Below, piece after piece: positions 34,823 through 43,584 of a DNA stretch of 52,878 bases. The position numbers and the translations under genes were made by a program. Origin of the DNA: Acidimicrobiales bacterium (GTDB lineage Bacteria; Actinomycetota; Acidimicrobiia; Acidimicrobiales; Iamiaceae); contig JAUJNP010000008.1 of NCBI GenBank assembly GCA_030448105.1, positions 124,524 through 177,401 on the forward strand, written 5' to 3'. The notes under the pieces are model-generated. The model did not search any database. It worked only from the letters and a program-made list of their open reading frames with translations, and had not been told where the DNA came from. Within the stretch, counting starts at the first letter, position 1. Every line of letters starts with the position of its first letter.

Positions 34823-36181
34823 GTGGCCAAGGTGAGGGCGGTGTTCCGTTGCGGCGAGTGCGGCACCTCGTCGCCCAAGTGGACCGGGCGCTGCCCGGGC
34901 TGTGAGGGGTGGAACACCCTGGTCGAGGAGCTGGAACGGGTGGGCGCAGGAGGGGTGACGCGGTCGGCGCCGCGGGAGCGTCCGGTGCCCATCGCCGAGG
35001 TCGACGTGCACGAGTGGGCCGCCCGCCCCACCGGCATCAGCGAGCTCGACCGGGTGCTCGGCGGCGGTCTCGTGCCGGGATCGGTCACCCTCCTGGGCGG
35101 CGAGCCGGGCATCGGGAAGTCCACCCTGCTGCTCCAGGCGGCGTCGTCGGTCGCCGGGTCGGGCGCCACCGTGCTCTACGTGTCCGCCGAGGAGTCCCGC
35201 CAGCAGGTCCGGCTGCGGGCCGAGCGCCTGGCCGCGCTGCGCCCTCGGTTGCTGGTCGTGTCGGAGACCTCGGTGCCCGCCGTGCTCGCCCACGTGGCCG
35301 AGGTCGGCCCCGACCTGCTGGTGGTGGACTCCATCCAGGCCGTCCACGACCCGGATCTCTCCTCCGCGCCGGGCACCGTCGCCCAGGTCCGCGAGGCGTC
35401 GCACCGCCTGGCCCAGGAGGCCAAGGCCCGGGGTATGGCCACCGTGCTGGTCGGCCACGTCACCAAGGACGGCGCCCTGGCCGGGCCCCGGGTGCTCGAG
35501 CACGTGGTCGACACCGTGCTCGCCTTCGAGGGTGACCGCCACCACGCCCTGCGCCTGTTGCGGGCGGTGAAGCACCGCTTCGGGTCGACCGCCGACCTCG
35601 GCTTGTTCGAGATGGGCGAGGAAGGGCTGGCGGCCGTGCCGGATGCCTCCGGGCTCTTCCTCGCTGACCGCCGGCCGGGGGTGCCGGGGTCGGTGGTGGT
35701 GCCCACCATCGAGGGCCACCGCCCGTTGCTGGTCGAGCTGCAGGCACTGGTCGTGCCCACGCCGATCCCCACCCCCCGGCGCTCCGCTCAGGGCCTCGAC
35801 GCCGGGCGCCTGTCCATGCTCCTCGCCGTCCTCGACCAGCGGGTGGGGATCCAGATCGGCAACCGCGACGTCTACGCCCTCGCCGTCGGCGGGGTCCGGG
35901 TGGCCGAGCCCGGGGCCGACCTGGCCCTCGCGCTGGCGGTGGCCACCGCCGTCACCGGTGCCGTCCTGCCCGCCGACCTGGTGGCCTGCGGCGAGGTCGG
36001 CCTCGGCGGCGAGCTGCGCCAGGTGGCCGCCACCGAGCGCCGCCTCACCGAGGCCGCCCGGCTCGGGTTCCGCCGTGCGGTGGTCCCGTTCTCGGCGCCG
36101 CTGCCCCCGGCCGGCGTGGAGGTGTTGCGGGCCGCCACCTTGGCCGAAGCGGTGGCCCTAGTGGGCGCCGACGAGGGCTGA
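34823..36181 (+). CDS. radA: DNA repair ATPase RadA (Sms)
   Basis: Branch-migration helicase in recombination. 452 residues: zinc finger Cys10, Cys13, Cys24, Cys27; RecA-like ATPase with Walker A GGEPGIGKSTLLLQ; Lon-type C-terminal domain. The family motif KNRFG reads KHRFG here (VKHRFGSTADLGLFEM). I use the second of two consecutive GTG codons because it gives a 6-base spacing from the hexamer. disA follows, a pairing seen in many bacteria and linked to recombination-intermediate sensing. Confidence 0.94.
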   Translation: MAKVRAVFRCGECGTSSPKWTGRCPGCEGWNTLVEELERVGAGGVTRSAPRERPVPIAEVDVHEWAARPTGISELDRVLGGGLVPGSVTLLGGEPGIGKSTLLLQAASSVAGSGATVLYVSAEESRQQVRLRAERLAALRPRLLVVSETSVPAVLAHVAEVGPDLLVVDSIQAVHDPDLSSAPGTVAQVREASHRLAQEAKARGMATVLVGHVTKDGALAGPRVLEHVVDTVLAFEGDRHHALRLLRAVKHRFGSTADLGLFEMGEEGLAAVPDASGLFLADRRPGVPGSVVVPTIEGHRPLLVELQALVVPTPIPTPRRSAQGLDAGRLSMLLAVLDQRVGIQIGNRDVYALAVGGVRVAEPGADLALALAVATAVTGAVLPADLVACGEVGLGGELRQVAATERRLTEAARLGFRRAVVPFSAPLPPAGVEVLRAATLAEAVALVGADEG

Positions 36182-36222
36182 ACGCCGGCCCCGTTCCCGG
36201 GTCGTCCCACCGGGCCTCCAAG

Positions 36223-36228
36223 TACCAT
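36223..36228 (+). promoter_or_regulatory. -10 hexamer for disA
   Basis: TACCAT ends 6 bases before the ATG of disA at 36235. Confidence 0.55.
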
Positions 36229-36234
36229 CTGGCC

Positions 36235-37308
36235 ATGACCCCCCGGCGCAGCGGTCAGTTGTTGGCGGCGCTGGCCATGGTCGCCCCCGGCCGCCCGCTA
36301 CGCGACGGGCTCGACCGGGTGCTGCAGGCCGGCATGGGGGCCCTCATCGTGGTGGGCGACGGGGCGGAGGTGCTCAACATCTGCTCCGGGGGTTTCCTGC
36401 TCGATGCCGCCTACAGCCCTCAGCGGTTGTCCGAGCTGGCCAAGATGGACGGTGCCACCATCCTCGCCGGCGACGCCAGCCGCATCGCCCGCTCCAACGT
36501 GCACCTCGTGCCCAACCCCAACGTGCCCACCTCCGAGACCGGCACCCGCCACCGCACCGCCGAGCGGGTGGCCCGCTCCATCCGGGTCCCGGTGATCTCG
36601 GTGTCACAGCGCATGAACGTCATCAGCATCTACGTCGGCGACGAGCGTCACCAGATCGAACCCGTGCCCCAAGTCGTCAACCGCGCCAACCAGGCGGTGC
36701 AGACCCTCGAGCGCTACCGCACCCGCCTCGACGAGGTCACCGTCACGCTGTCGGCCCTCGAGATCGAGGACCTCGTCACCCTGCGCGACGTGGTCGGGCT
36801 GTTGCAGCGCTCGGAGATGGTGGCCCGCATCGCCAGCGAGATCGAGGGCTACATCGTCGAGCTGGGCGACGATGGCCGCCTCGTGCGCCTACAGCTCGAG
36901 GAGCTGTTGGGCGGCATCGGCGACGACCGCCGGCTGGTGGTGCGCGACTACTTCCGGGAGGAGCCCGGCTGGAAGCTGCCCCAGGCGCTCGACGCCCTGG
37001 CCGCCCTCAGCAACGACGACCTGCTCGATCTGCGGCGGGTGGCGGCCACGCTGCACCTGGCCGGTGGCGTGGCCGACCTCGACAGTTCCATGTCACCCCG
37101 GGGCTACCGGCTGCTGGCCCGCATCCCGCGCCTGCCCGACCCGGTGGTGGAGGCGATCGTGGAGCGCTTCGGCAGCCTCCAGAAGATCCTGCGGGCAAGC
37201 ACCGACGAGCTCGACGAGGTGGGCGGAGTGGGCGCCACCCGGGCCCGGGCCATCAAGGACGGCCTGTCCCGCCTCACCGAGGCGAGCATCCTCGACCGGT
37301 ACGCCTGA
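36235..37308 (+). CDS. disA: DNA integrity scanning diadenylate cyclase
   Basis: Makes cyclic di-AMP from two ATP and is inhibited by branched DNA. 357 residues: DAC domain with DGA (72-74) and GTRHRT (103-108), a helical spine, and a C-terminal helix-hairpin-helix DNA-binding domain (RFGSLQKILRASTDELDEVGGVGATRARAI). RadA, encoded just upstream, is a known modulator of DisA in Bacillus and mycobacteria. No c-di-AMP phosphodiesterase is in the window. Confidence 0.95.
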   Translation: MTPRRSGQLLAALAMVAPGRPLRDGLDRVLQAGMGALIVVGDGAEVLNICSGGFLLDAAYSPQRLSELAKMDGATILAGDASRIARSNVHLVPNPNVPTSETGTRHRTAERVARSIRVPVISVSQRMNVISIYVGDERHQIEPVPQVVNRANQAVQTLERYRTRLDEVTVTLSALEIEDLVTLRDVVGLLQRSEMVARIASEIEGYIVELGDDGRLVRLQLEELLGGIGDDRRLVVRDYFREEPGWKLPQALDALAALSNDDLLDLRRVAATLHLAGGVADLDSSMSPRGYRLLARIPRLPDPVVEAIVERFGSLQKILRASTDELDEVGGVGATRARAIKDGLSRLTEASILDRYA

Positions 37309-37333
37309 GCGTCGGCGGACCTGGACTCGCGGG

Positions 37334-38020
37334 ATGCGCATCGAACTGCCCTCGGGCACGCCCGCCGAGCTTGCCCGCCCCCCGGGGCCGCCGGTGCGGG
37401 GCCTCGTGCTGCTGCCCGACATCGGTGGGCTACGGCCGCTCTTCGACGAGCTGTGCGCCCGCCTCGCCCGCGAGCACGGCTGGGCGGTCGTGGCGCCCGA
37501 GCCCTGGCCGGGTCGTGAGTCGATGGGCCTCGAGGAGCGCCTGGCCTCGGTGGCCGACATCGACCCCGACGCCTACCTCGCCGACTGCCAGGCGGCCGCC
37601 GAGGCCGCCGGCGCCGAGCCCGTGGGTGTCCTGGGCTTCTGCATGGGGGGCATGTTCGCCCTCCACGCCGCCGCCACCGGGCGCTTCGACCGGGCGGTGT
37701 CGTTCTACGGGATGGTCCGGACGCCCGAGCACTGGAGGACCGCCGGGCGACCGGAGCCGCTCGACGCCCTCACCGCGGAGGGGGCAGCGGCCGCCCCGGT
37801 GCTGCACCTGTGCGGCACGGCCGACCCCTGGGTGCCGGCCGCCGACCTCGACGCCTTGGAAGCCACCGGCGCCACCGTGGTCCGCTACGCCGACGCCGAG
37901 CACGGCTTCGCCCACGACCCCGACCGGCCGGCCTACCGGCCCGCCGACGCCGCCGACGCCTGGGCCCGGGCGGTCGCCTTCCTCACCGTGCCCGGCGCTC
38001 GAGCTCCTCGCGGTTCGTGA
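37334..38020 (+). CDS. Dienelactone hydrolase-family protein
   Basis: 228 residues, alpha/beta hydrolase fold. Nucleophile Cys103 in GVLGFCMGG, acid Asp in GTADPWVP, and His in DAEHGFAHD give the Cys-His-Asp triad of dienelactone hydrolases. Substrate uncertain; many such proteins are not in aromatic degradation. It overlaps the convergent Crp gene by 38 bases at the 3' end, so the two mRNAs are partly antisense. Confidence 0.88.
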   Translation: MRIELPSGTPAELARPPGPPVRGLVLLPDIGGLRPLFDELCARLAREHGWAVVAPEPWPGRESMGLEERLASVADIDPDAYLADCQAAAEAAGAEPVGVLGFCMGGMFALHAAATGRFDRAVSFYGMVRTPEHWRTAGRPEPLDALTAEGAAAAPVLHLCGTADPWVPAADLDALEATGATVVRYADAEHGFAHDPDRPAYRPADAADAWARAVAFLTVPGARAPRGS

Positions 38021-38642
38021 AGGAGTAGCGGCGCTCGTTCTGCTCGAGCCATCCGAGGCGGATGAAGCTGGAGATGGCCTTGTTGACCCGCTCGCGGGAC
38101 GCGCCGACCATCCCCGCCAGCTCCTCCTGGGTGATCGGCAGGACGAAATCGTCGGCGTCGCCGGCCAGTTCGAGCAGGCGCTTGGCGGTGCGCCCGGTGA
38201 CGTCGAGGAACACCGAGTCGGCCAGGGCGATGTCGGTGTTGCGCAGGCGGCCGGCCAGCAGCTTCACCACCCCCCACAGCAGCGTCGGCCGCTGCTCGTA
38301 GACGTCGCGCAGCGGTGCGAACGGGATGGACAGCACCTCGGAGGGCTCGAGCGCCCGGGCCTCGGCCGAGCGGCCCAGGCCGTCGAACAGGCCCATGTCG
38401 CCGAACAGGTCGCCCCGCTCCATGAGGGCGAACATCGACTCCCGGCCGTCGATCGAGCGCTTGGCGATGGCGATACGACCCCTCTCCACGACGTAGAGGG
38501 CGTTGGGCTCGTCGTTCTCGGCGAACACCACGTCGCCCCGCTGCAGCTCTCGCACCGAGGCGGCCGCCGACAGCCGGGCCATCTCGTCGGTGGTCAGCTC
38601 GGCGAAGAGGGCGACGTCGTTGAGCAGCGAGGTGTCGGCCAT
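37983..38642 (-). CDS. Crp/Fnr-family transcriptional regulator
   Basis: 219 residues. Cyclic-nucleotide-binding barrel (about 20-130, ALYVVERGRIAI, RGDLFGDMGLFDG, RSAEARALEPSEVLSIP) and winged HTH (TQEELAGMVGASRERVNKAISSF). The phosphate-cassette sequence GDMGLFDGLGRSAEA retains Arg-Ser, consistent with cAMP binding as in actinobacterial GlxR/Crp. TATCCT on the minus strand ends 6 bases before the ATG, fixing the start although the frame is open further upstream. Its 3' end overlaps the dienelactone hydrolase gene. Confidence 0.92.
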   Translation of the reverse strand: MADTSLLNDVALFAELTTDEMARLSAAASVRELQRGDVVFAENDEPNALYVVERGRIAIAKRSIDGRESMFALMERGDLFGDMGLFDGLGRSAEARALEPSEVLSIPFAPLRDVYEQRPTLLWGVVKLLAGRLRNTDIALADSVFLDVTGRTAKRLLELAGDADDFVLPITQEELAGMVGASRERVNKAISSFIRLGWLEQNERRYSFTNREELERRAR

Positions 38643-38648
38643 CGGCCG

Positions 38649-38654
38649 AGGATA
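38649..38654 (-). promoter_or_regulatory. -10 hexamer for the Crp gene
   Basis: On the minus strand TATCCT ends 6 bases before the ATG at 38642. Confidence 0.55.
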
Positions 38655-38687
38655 CGCGAGACATCGGTCACCGCTCGGGCCGGGGCC

Positions 38688-38693
38688 TACCGT
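38688..38693 (+). promoter_or_regulatory. -10 hexamer for ispD
   Basis: TACCGT ends 6 bases before the GTG of ispD at 38700, so Crp and ispD would be divergently transcribed from a gap of 57 bases. Confidence 0.55.
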
Positions 38694-38699
38694 GAGCCC

Positions 38700-39377
38700 G
38701 TGCCCACCACCGATCCCCAGGGCGGCGCCCTGCCCGGCCCGGTGTGGGCGGTGGTGGTGGCCGCCGGGCGGGGAGAGCGGTTCGGCATGGCCAAGCAGTA
38801 CGCCCCGCTGGCCCGGCGTCGGGTGCTCGACTGGTCCCTGGAGGCAGCTCGATCGCAGGCGGCCGGGGTGGTCCTGGTCGTCCCCGCCGACCGGGCCGGC
38901 GTCCCCGAGCCGGGGGCCGACGTTGTCGTCGCCGGCGGCGCCACCCGCTCGGACTCGGTGCGGGCGGGCCTGGCCGCCGTGCCCGTCGAGGCGGCGGTGG
39001 TGGTCGTCCACGACGCGGCCCGACCCCTCGCCGGTCCCGAGGTCTTCGCCGCGGTGGTGGCAGCCGTGCGGGCCGGCGCCGATGCCGCCGTCCCGGGGGT
39101 GGCGGTGGTCGACACCGTGCGGTGGCGCGACGGCGGGGCGGTGGACCGCGACGCCCTGGTGGCGGTGCAGACGCCTCAGGCGTTCCGGGCCGGCGCCCTG
39201 CGCGGCGCGCACGCCGAGGGGTCCGAGGCCACCGACGACGCCACCCTGGTCGAGGCGGCGGGTGGCAGGGTGGTGGTGGTGGACGGCGATCCCCACAACC
39301 GCAAGCTCACCGACCCGGGCGACGTGGCTGCCGCCGAGCACGTCCTGCGCGGACGCGAGCGGGGGGAGTCGGCGTGA
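38700..39377 (+). CDS. ispD: 2-C-methyl-D-erythritol 4-phosphate cytidylyltransferase
   Basis: Third step of the MEP isoprenoid pathway. 225 residues. N-terminal AAGRGERFGMAKQYAPL (CTP loop; the usual PKQY is AKQY here), VVVHDAARPL, and the late DDATLVEAAG and PHNRKLTDP. The GTG at 38700 is placed by the hexamer. The stop overlaps the GTG of ispF. Confidence 0.95.
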   Translation: MPTTDPQGGALPGPVWAVVVAAGRGERFGMAKQYAPLARRRVLDWSLEAARSQAAGVVLVVPADRAGVPEPGADVVVAGGATRSDSVRAGLAAVPVEAAVVVVHDAARPLAGPEVFAAVVAAVRAGADAAVPGVAVVDTVRWRDGGAVDRDALVAVQTPQAFRAGALRGAHAEGSEATDDATLVEAAGGRVVVVDGDPHNRKLTDPGDVAAAEHVLRGRERGESA

Positions 39378-39853
39378 CCGACGTGAGGGTGGGGATGGGC
39401 TTCGACGTGCACCGCTTCAGCGCCGATCCGGGCCGGGCGCTGGTGCTCGGCGGGGTGTCGTTTCCAGGCGCTCCGGGCCTGGTGGGCCACAGCGATGCCG
39501 ACGTGGTGGCCCATGCCGTCGCCGACGCCCTCCTCGGCGCCGCCGGCTTGGGCGACATCGGCGAGCACTTTCCCGACACCGACCCGGCCTGGGAGGGAGC
39601 CGACAGCATGGTCCTCCTGGCCGAGGCCACTCGGCGGGTCACCGAGGTGGGCTGGGCGCCGGGCAACGTCGACTGCGCCCTGGTGACCGACACGCCCAGG
39701 GTCGCACCCCGCCGCCAGGAGATGCAGGAGCGCCTCAGCGGCGCGGTCGGCGCGCCGGTGACGGTCAAGGGCCGCCGCCCCGAGGGCCTCGGCGCCCTGG
39801 GCCGGGGCGAGGGGGTGGCTTGCTGGGCCGTGGCCGTGGTGAGCCGACGGTGA
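39374..39853 (+). CDS. ispF: 2-C-methyl-D-erythritol 2,4-cyclodiphosphate synthase
   Basis: Fifth step of the MEP pathway. 159 residues, trimeric. Zinc ligands Asp11 and His13 in GMGFDVHRF, the SDADVVAHAVADALLGAAGLGDIGEHFPDTDP signature region and the C-terminal RPEGLGALGRGEGVA. Overlaps both neighbours by four bases (GTGA), indicating an ispD-ispF-rlmB unit. Confidence 0.96.
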   Translation: MTDVRVGMGFDVHRFSADPGRALVLGGVSFPGAPGLVGHSDADVVAHAVADALLGAAGLGDIGEHFPDTDPAWEGADSMVLLAEATRRVTEVGWAPGNVDCALVTDTPRVAPRRQEMQERLSGAVGAPVTVKGRRPEGLGALGRGEGVACWAVAVVSRR

Positions 39854-40806
39854 CGCCGCCCCGCCAGGGCAAGGGCCGGCCGGGAGGGGACCGGCGGGGC
39901 GGGCGGCCGGGCCGATCAGGACAGGGCGGGCGTGCGGGCCGGGGCCGCCCCGCCCCGGCCGCCTCGAGCCCCCGTCGTCCTCGCCGAGGCGCGGACCCCT
40001 CGCCTCCCCCGAAAGCAGCGAGCGCGCGCGCCGACGGGACCCGGCGCAGTGCGCCGAGGGGTCTGGGCGGGGAGCAGGTGGAGGGCCGCCAGGCGGTTCG
40101 GGAGCTGCTGCTCGCCGGCCGGCGGCGGGTGCACGAGGTGTTGGTCGCACGCGACCTCGACCCGGCCCCCATCATGGAAGACATCCAGGAGCTGGCGGCC
40201 GACGCCAAGGTGCCGGTGCGGCCGGTGTCGCGCTCCCGCCTCGAGGGTCAGGCTCGCACCGAGGCCCCCCAAGGCGTCATCGCCCTGGCCGCGCCGCTGC
40301 CCGAGGTCGACCTCGACGAACTGGCTCGGCGGCGACCGGGCGGCCAGGCACCGTTCCTGCTCGCCCTCGACGGCGTGACCGATCCTGGCAACGTCGGTGC
40401 CCTGCTGCGCAGCGCCGACGGCGCCGGCGTGTCGGGCGTCGTGCTGCCCCGTCACCGGGCCGTCCACGTCACCCCGGCCGTCACGAAGGCGGCGGCGGGG
40501 GCAGTCGAGCACCTGCCCATGGCCCTGGTGGGGGGGCTGCCCTCCGCCCTCGCCGGCCTGGGCGAGCTCGGCCTCTGGGTGGTCGGCCTCGACGCCTCCG
40601 CCGATCGTCCCCTGTGGGACCTTCCAGTGGCCGACGAGGCGGTGGTGGTGGTGCTGGGGGCCGAGGGTGCCGGCCTGGGCCGGCTGACCCGCCAACGCTG
40701 CGATCACGTCGTGTCCATCCCCGCCCGGGGCCGGCTGGCGTCGCTAAACGTGGCAGCCGCGGGGGCGCTGGCGTGTTTCGAGGTGGCCCGCCGGCGCCAG
40801 CGTTGA
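39850..40806 (+). CDS. rlmB: 23S rRNA (guanosine-2'-O-)-methyltransferase RlmB/TrmH family
   Basis: 318 residues. A basic, Pro/Gly-rich disordered start (about 1-75), substrate-binding domain (EGRQAVRELLLAGRRRVHEVLVA) and SPOUT domain with LDGVTDPGNVGALLRSADGAG, VLGAEGAGLGRL and ARGRLASLNVAAAGALACFE, the S-adenosylmethionine knot. The long basic extension is common in actinobacterial homologues and may bind rRNA. The start overlaps ispF's stop. Confidence 0.92.
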   Translation: MTPPRQGKGRPGGDRRGGRPGRSGQGGRAGRGRPAPAASSPRRPRRGADPSPPPKAASARADGTRRSAPRGLGGEQVEGRQAVRELLLAGRRRVHEVLVARDLDPAPIMEDIQELAADAKVPVRPVSRSRLEGQARTEAPQGVIALAAPLPEVDLDELARRRPGGQAPFLLALDGVTDPGNVGALLRSADGAGVSGVVLPRHRAVHVTPAVTKAAAGAVEHLPMALVGGLPSALAGLGELGLWVVGLDASADRPLWDLPVADEAVVVVLGAEGAGLGRLTRQRCDHVVSIPARGRLASLNVAAAGALACFEVARRRQR

Positions 40807-40978
40807 TCCCGGGCGGTGGGTTTGTCCGGGTTTCGGGCGGGTTGTTGCAGGAAAACTGCGAGGAATGTCGACGTGACCGTTGACACCCCCTGCTCGCCAT
40901 AGTCACCATGGGCCAGCCCATACGGGCTACGTCGCCCTACCGATCGAACTCCCCGTCGCCCCAGAGGACCCAACGGAC
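40807..40978 (+). promoter_or_regulatory. Upstream region of the sigma-factor gene with a -35-like box
   Basis: A 172-base gap, lower in GC than its surroundings. A perfect TTGACA lies at 40880-40885, but no well-spaced TANNNT follows; CATAGT at 40898-40903 is only 12 bases away. The TTG of the -35 box happens to open an in-frame extension of the sigma gene, which I consider untranslated. Confidence 0.35.
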
Positions 40979-41644
40979 ATGCGCAGCCCCGCCCTCAGCA
41001 CCGCATCCGACGCCGAGTTGGCGGCCCGCTTCCAGGGCGGTGACCAGCGGGCCCTCGAGGTTCTGCTCGACCGCTATCGCCGCTTCGCTCGGGCCAAGGG
41101 CCGGGGCTACTTCCTCGTGGGAGGCGATGCCGACGATGTCGAGCAGGAAGCACTGATCGGGCTCTACAAGGCCGCTCGGGACTTCCGACCTGAGCACCTC
41201 GCTTCGTTCCGTGCCTTCGCCGAGCTGTGCATCACCCGCCAGATCATCACCGCCATCAAGACCGCCACCCGCCAGAAGCACCAGCCCCTCAACCAGTACC
41301 TGTCGGTCACCGGAGTCCGCACCGGCGACAATGGCGACGAGCGCTCGCTCGCCGACCTGATCCAGGCCGACGTCGACGGTGACCCGCTCGAGGCGGTCGT
41401 TTCCAACGAGCGGATCACCTCGATGCGGGCGATGATGGCCGAGCGCCTCTCGGGGTTGGAGATCGAGGTGCTGCGCCTCTACGTCGCCGGCAACTCGTAC
41501 TCCGAGATCGGCGAGCACCTCGGGCGTCACGTCAAGTCCATCGACAACGCCCTCCAGCGCATCAAGCGCAAGCTCGACGAGCACCTCGACTCCGAAGCCC
41601 TCGCCGACGTCGCCGCCGAGCGCGCCGAGCTCGCCGTCGCCTGA
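40979..41644 (+). CDS. Sigma-70-family RNA polymerase sigma factor (SigH-like)
   Basis: 221 residues. Region 2 is in LLDRYRRFARAKGRGYFLVGGDADDVEQEALIGLYKAARDF and the C-terminal region 4 in LEIEVLRLYVAGNSYSEIGEHLGRHVKSIDNALQRIKRKL. This resembles the SigH group of Bacillus more than ECF factors: YFLVGGD.DDV.QEA is typical. Starting at ATG 40979 gives the usual length; it has GAGGA about 11 bases upstream. No anti-sigma gene is next to it. Similar genes beside rlmB are found in other actinobacteria. Confidence 0.88.
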   Translation: MRSPALSTASDAELAARFQGGDQRALEVLLDRYRRFARAKGRGYFLVGGDADDVEQEALIGLYKAARDFRPEHLASFRAFAELCITRQIITAIKTATRQKHQPLNQYLSVTGVRTGDNGDERSLADLIQADVDGDPLEAVVSNERITSMRAMMAERLSGLEIEVLRLYVAGNSYSEIGEHLGRHVKSIDNALQRIKRKLDEHLDSEALADVAAERAELAVA

Positions 41645-41656
41645 CACCGGCTCCAC

Positions 41657-42769
41657 TCAGCCAAGCGAGCGGCGGAGCCGCTCGCCCAGTAGCAGGTGCA
41701 GGTCGCCGAACTCGTGCCAGCGGTAGCGCTGGGCCAGCGCCGCCCGGTAGGAGTGCTCCAGCACGGCCCGGCCGGCGACCGCCTCCAGTAGGCGCAGGTG
41801 CGACGAGCGGGGCTCGTGCCAGCCGGTGAGGAGTCCGTCGATCACCCGCACTGGGCGCTCCGGTCCCAGCACCAGGTCGGTCCAGCCCTTCCCGGGATGG
41901 GCCACACCGGTGTCGTCGGCGACGGTCTCGAGCGCCCGCACCACGGTGGTGCCCACCGCCACCACCCGGCGACCGCGCTGGCGGGTGAGGTTCACGAGGG
42001 CGGCGGTGCTGGAGGGCACCGAGTAGCGCTCCACGGTGGGAGCCTCGCCCTCTTCGAGCGATGACAGACCGGCGTGGAGCACGAGCGGCGCGATGGTCAC
42101 CCCCACCGCCATGAGGCGGGTCAGCAGCTCGGGGCTGAGGGGCCGGCCGGCGCTCGGCATCTCCGCCGAACCCGGCTCGGTGGCGTAGACGGTCTGGTAG
42201 GCCGAGAGCGGCCAGGCCTGGCGCTGGTGGCTGTAGCGGACGGGCTGGCCGTGCCGGGCCAGCCAGGCCTCCACCGGCCGGTCGAGGCGGGGAGCGGCCA
42301 GCCACAGCCGTGCGCCGCCCCCAGCCAGCTCGGCCCACGGGGTGAGGAGCCGGAGGCGGCCGCCGGCGGGCAGCGTCACCTCCTCGCCGGCGGTGGCGTG
42401 GTGGAGGGGGCGGTTCCCGCCGGGCACCGGCTGGCGCAGCTCCACCACCCACGTGCCCCCGGGCACCGGGGTGGCGAAGTGCACGAGGACAGGCGTCCCG
42501 TCACCGCGCTGGCCGGCGACGGCGGCCGCCACCGTGGCCGACGTGTTCACGACCAGCAGGTCCCCCGCGTCCAACACCTCGGGCAGCTGGTCGAACAGGA
42601 GGTGGGCCACCGAGGGCTCGTCGGCCGATGCCACCAGGAGTCGAACGTCGTCGCGGCGGCGCCCTTCGGCCTCGGGTGGTGCGTGGGCCTCGAGCTCGGG
42701 TGGGAGAACGAAGTCGAGAGCGCCGGTGGAGGGTGCCGGCGGGTCGGGATGGTCGAGGACGGTGGTCAT
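41657..42769 (-). CDS. queA: S-adenosylmethionine:tRNA ribosyltransferase-isomerase (QueA-like)
   Basis: 370 residues. QueA features: DLLVVNTSATVAAA near the start, VELRQPV, the middle RYSHQRQAWPLSAYQTVYATEPGSAEMPSAGRPLSPEL and VVAVGTTVVRALE, then LTGWHEPRSSHLRLLEA. QueA adds epoxyqueuosine to tRNA; no other queuosine gene is in the window, so the substrate role is uncertain, and actinobacterial members of this branch may do something else. The ATG overlaps the stop of the upstream SDR, so the two are in one operon. Confidence 0.85.
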   Translation of the reverse strand: MTTVLDHPDPPAPSTGALDFVLPPELEAHAPPEAEGRRRDDVRLLVASADEPSVAHLLFDQLPEVLDAGDLLVVNTSATVAAAVAGQRGDGTPVLVHFATPVPGGTWVVELRQPVPGGNRPLHHATAGEEVTLPAGGRLRLLTPWAELAGGGARLWLAAPRLDRPVEAWLARHGQPVRYSHQRQAWPLSAYQTVYATEPGSAEMPSAGRPLSPELLTRLMAVGVTIAPLVLHAGLSSLEEGEAPTVERYSVPSSTAALVNLTRQRGRRVVAVGTTVVRALETVADDTGVAHPGKGWTDLVLGPERPVRVIDGLLTGWHEPRSSHLRLLEAVAGRAVLEHSYRAALAQRYRWHEFGDLHLLLGERLRRSLG

Positions 42770-43494
42770 GGCCGGGCCTCCTGTCCGGCCAGCAGGTCCA
42801 AGGCCCGCACCCGCCCGCTGGGGGGGCGCTGGTCGACCAGGCGGAGGAAGGCGGGGATGACCGTCTCGGGAAGTGGGCGGTCGGTGATGTCCTCTCCGGG
42901 GAAGGCGTCCTGGTGCATCTGGGTCCGGAGGTCGCCGGGGTCCACCCACCACACCCGCAACGCGGGGTGCTCGGCGGCGAGCACGGCCGAGACCTGCTCG
43001 AGGGCCGCCTTCGAGGAGCCGTACCCGCCCCACCCGGGGTAGGCCTCGACGGCGGCGTCGGAGGTGACGTTCACCACCGCACCGTCCCTGGCTTCGAGCT
43101 GGGGCAGGACGAGCTGGGTGAGGGCAACCGGGGCCACCACGTTGGTGGCGAAGACGGCGCCGAGCTCGTCGATGGGGTGGGTGGCCAGTGGTGGCAACGG
43201 GCTCGGCCCCAGGCGGCTGGCGTTGTTCACGAGGAGGGCGGCTCCGCCGAGGTCGTGGGCGGCGGCGGCGAGGGCCCGACGGTGATCCGGGTCGGTCACG
43301 TCGCCGGCCAGGGCCACGACGGTGGTGAGGGCGGCCAGCTCGGCGGCTACGGGTGCGAGGTCGTCGCCGTGGCGGGCGTCGAGGACGAGGGGCCAGCCCT
43401 TGGAGGCGAGGCCCTCGGCCAGCGCCCGGCCGAGTCCCCGGGATGATCCGGTGACGATGGCGACGGGATGGCGGGTGGGGGTTGGGGTGGGCAT
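42766..43494 (-). CDS. Short-chain dehydrogenase/reductase
   Basis: 242 residues. Classical SDR: cofactor loop TGSSRGLGRAL, NNAS (in LLVNNASRLG), Ser in VVNVTSDAA and YGSSK for the Tyr-x-x-x-Lys pair. The start at ATG 43494 has GGAG upstream. Coupled to queA. Substrate unknown. A low-GC patch with inverted repeats lies directly upstream and may be its operator. Confidence 0.88.
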   Translation of the reverse strand: MPTPTPTRHPVAIVTGSSRGLGRALAEGLASKGWPLVLDARHGDDLAPVAAELAALTTVVALAGDVTDPDHRRALAAAAHDLGGAALLVNNASRLGPSPLPPLATHPIDELGAVFATNVVAPVALTQLVLPQLEARDGAVVNVTSDAAVEAYPGWGGYGSSKAALEQVSAVLAAEHPALRVWWVDPGDLRTQMHQDAFPGEDITDRPLPETVIPAFLRLVDQRPPSGRVRALDLLAGQEARP

Positions 43495-43527
43495 GGTGTC
43501 TGCTCCGGTTCGGGTACCTCGCCCAAC

Positions 43528-43566
43528 CACCTGTCTGTAGCTTGTATTTCACAGGTAGTGACAAGT
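43528..43566. promoter_or_regulatory. Divergent promoter region with two interleaved inverted repeats
   Basis: An AT-rich patch in GC-rich surroundings between the SDR and fdhD. ACCTGT (43529-43534) pairs with ACAGGT (43551-43556), and CTTGT (43541-43545) with ACAAG (43561-43565). On the minus strand TTGTCA is followed by TACAAG/TACAGA. This looks like a regulator-binding site, type unknown. Confidence 0.4.
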
Positions 43567-43584
43567 GTGGAGCGGGCGGCGCGG

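Noticed and set aside
40880..40978. N-terminal extension of the sigma factor starting at TTG 40880
   Set aside because: The TTG is the beginning of a TTGACA box and the extra 33 residues have no sigma-factor resemblance; ATG 40979 gives the normal start.
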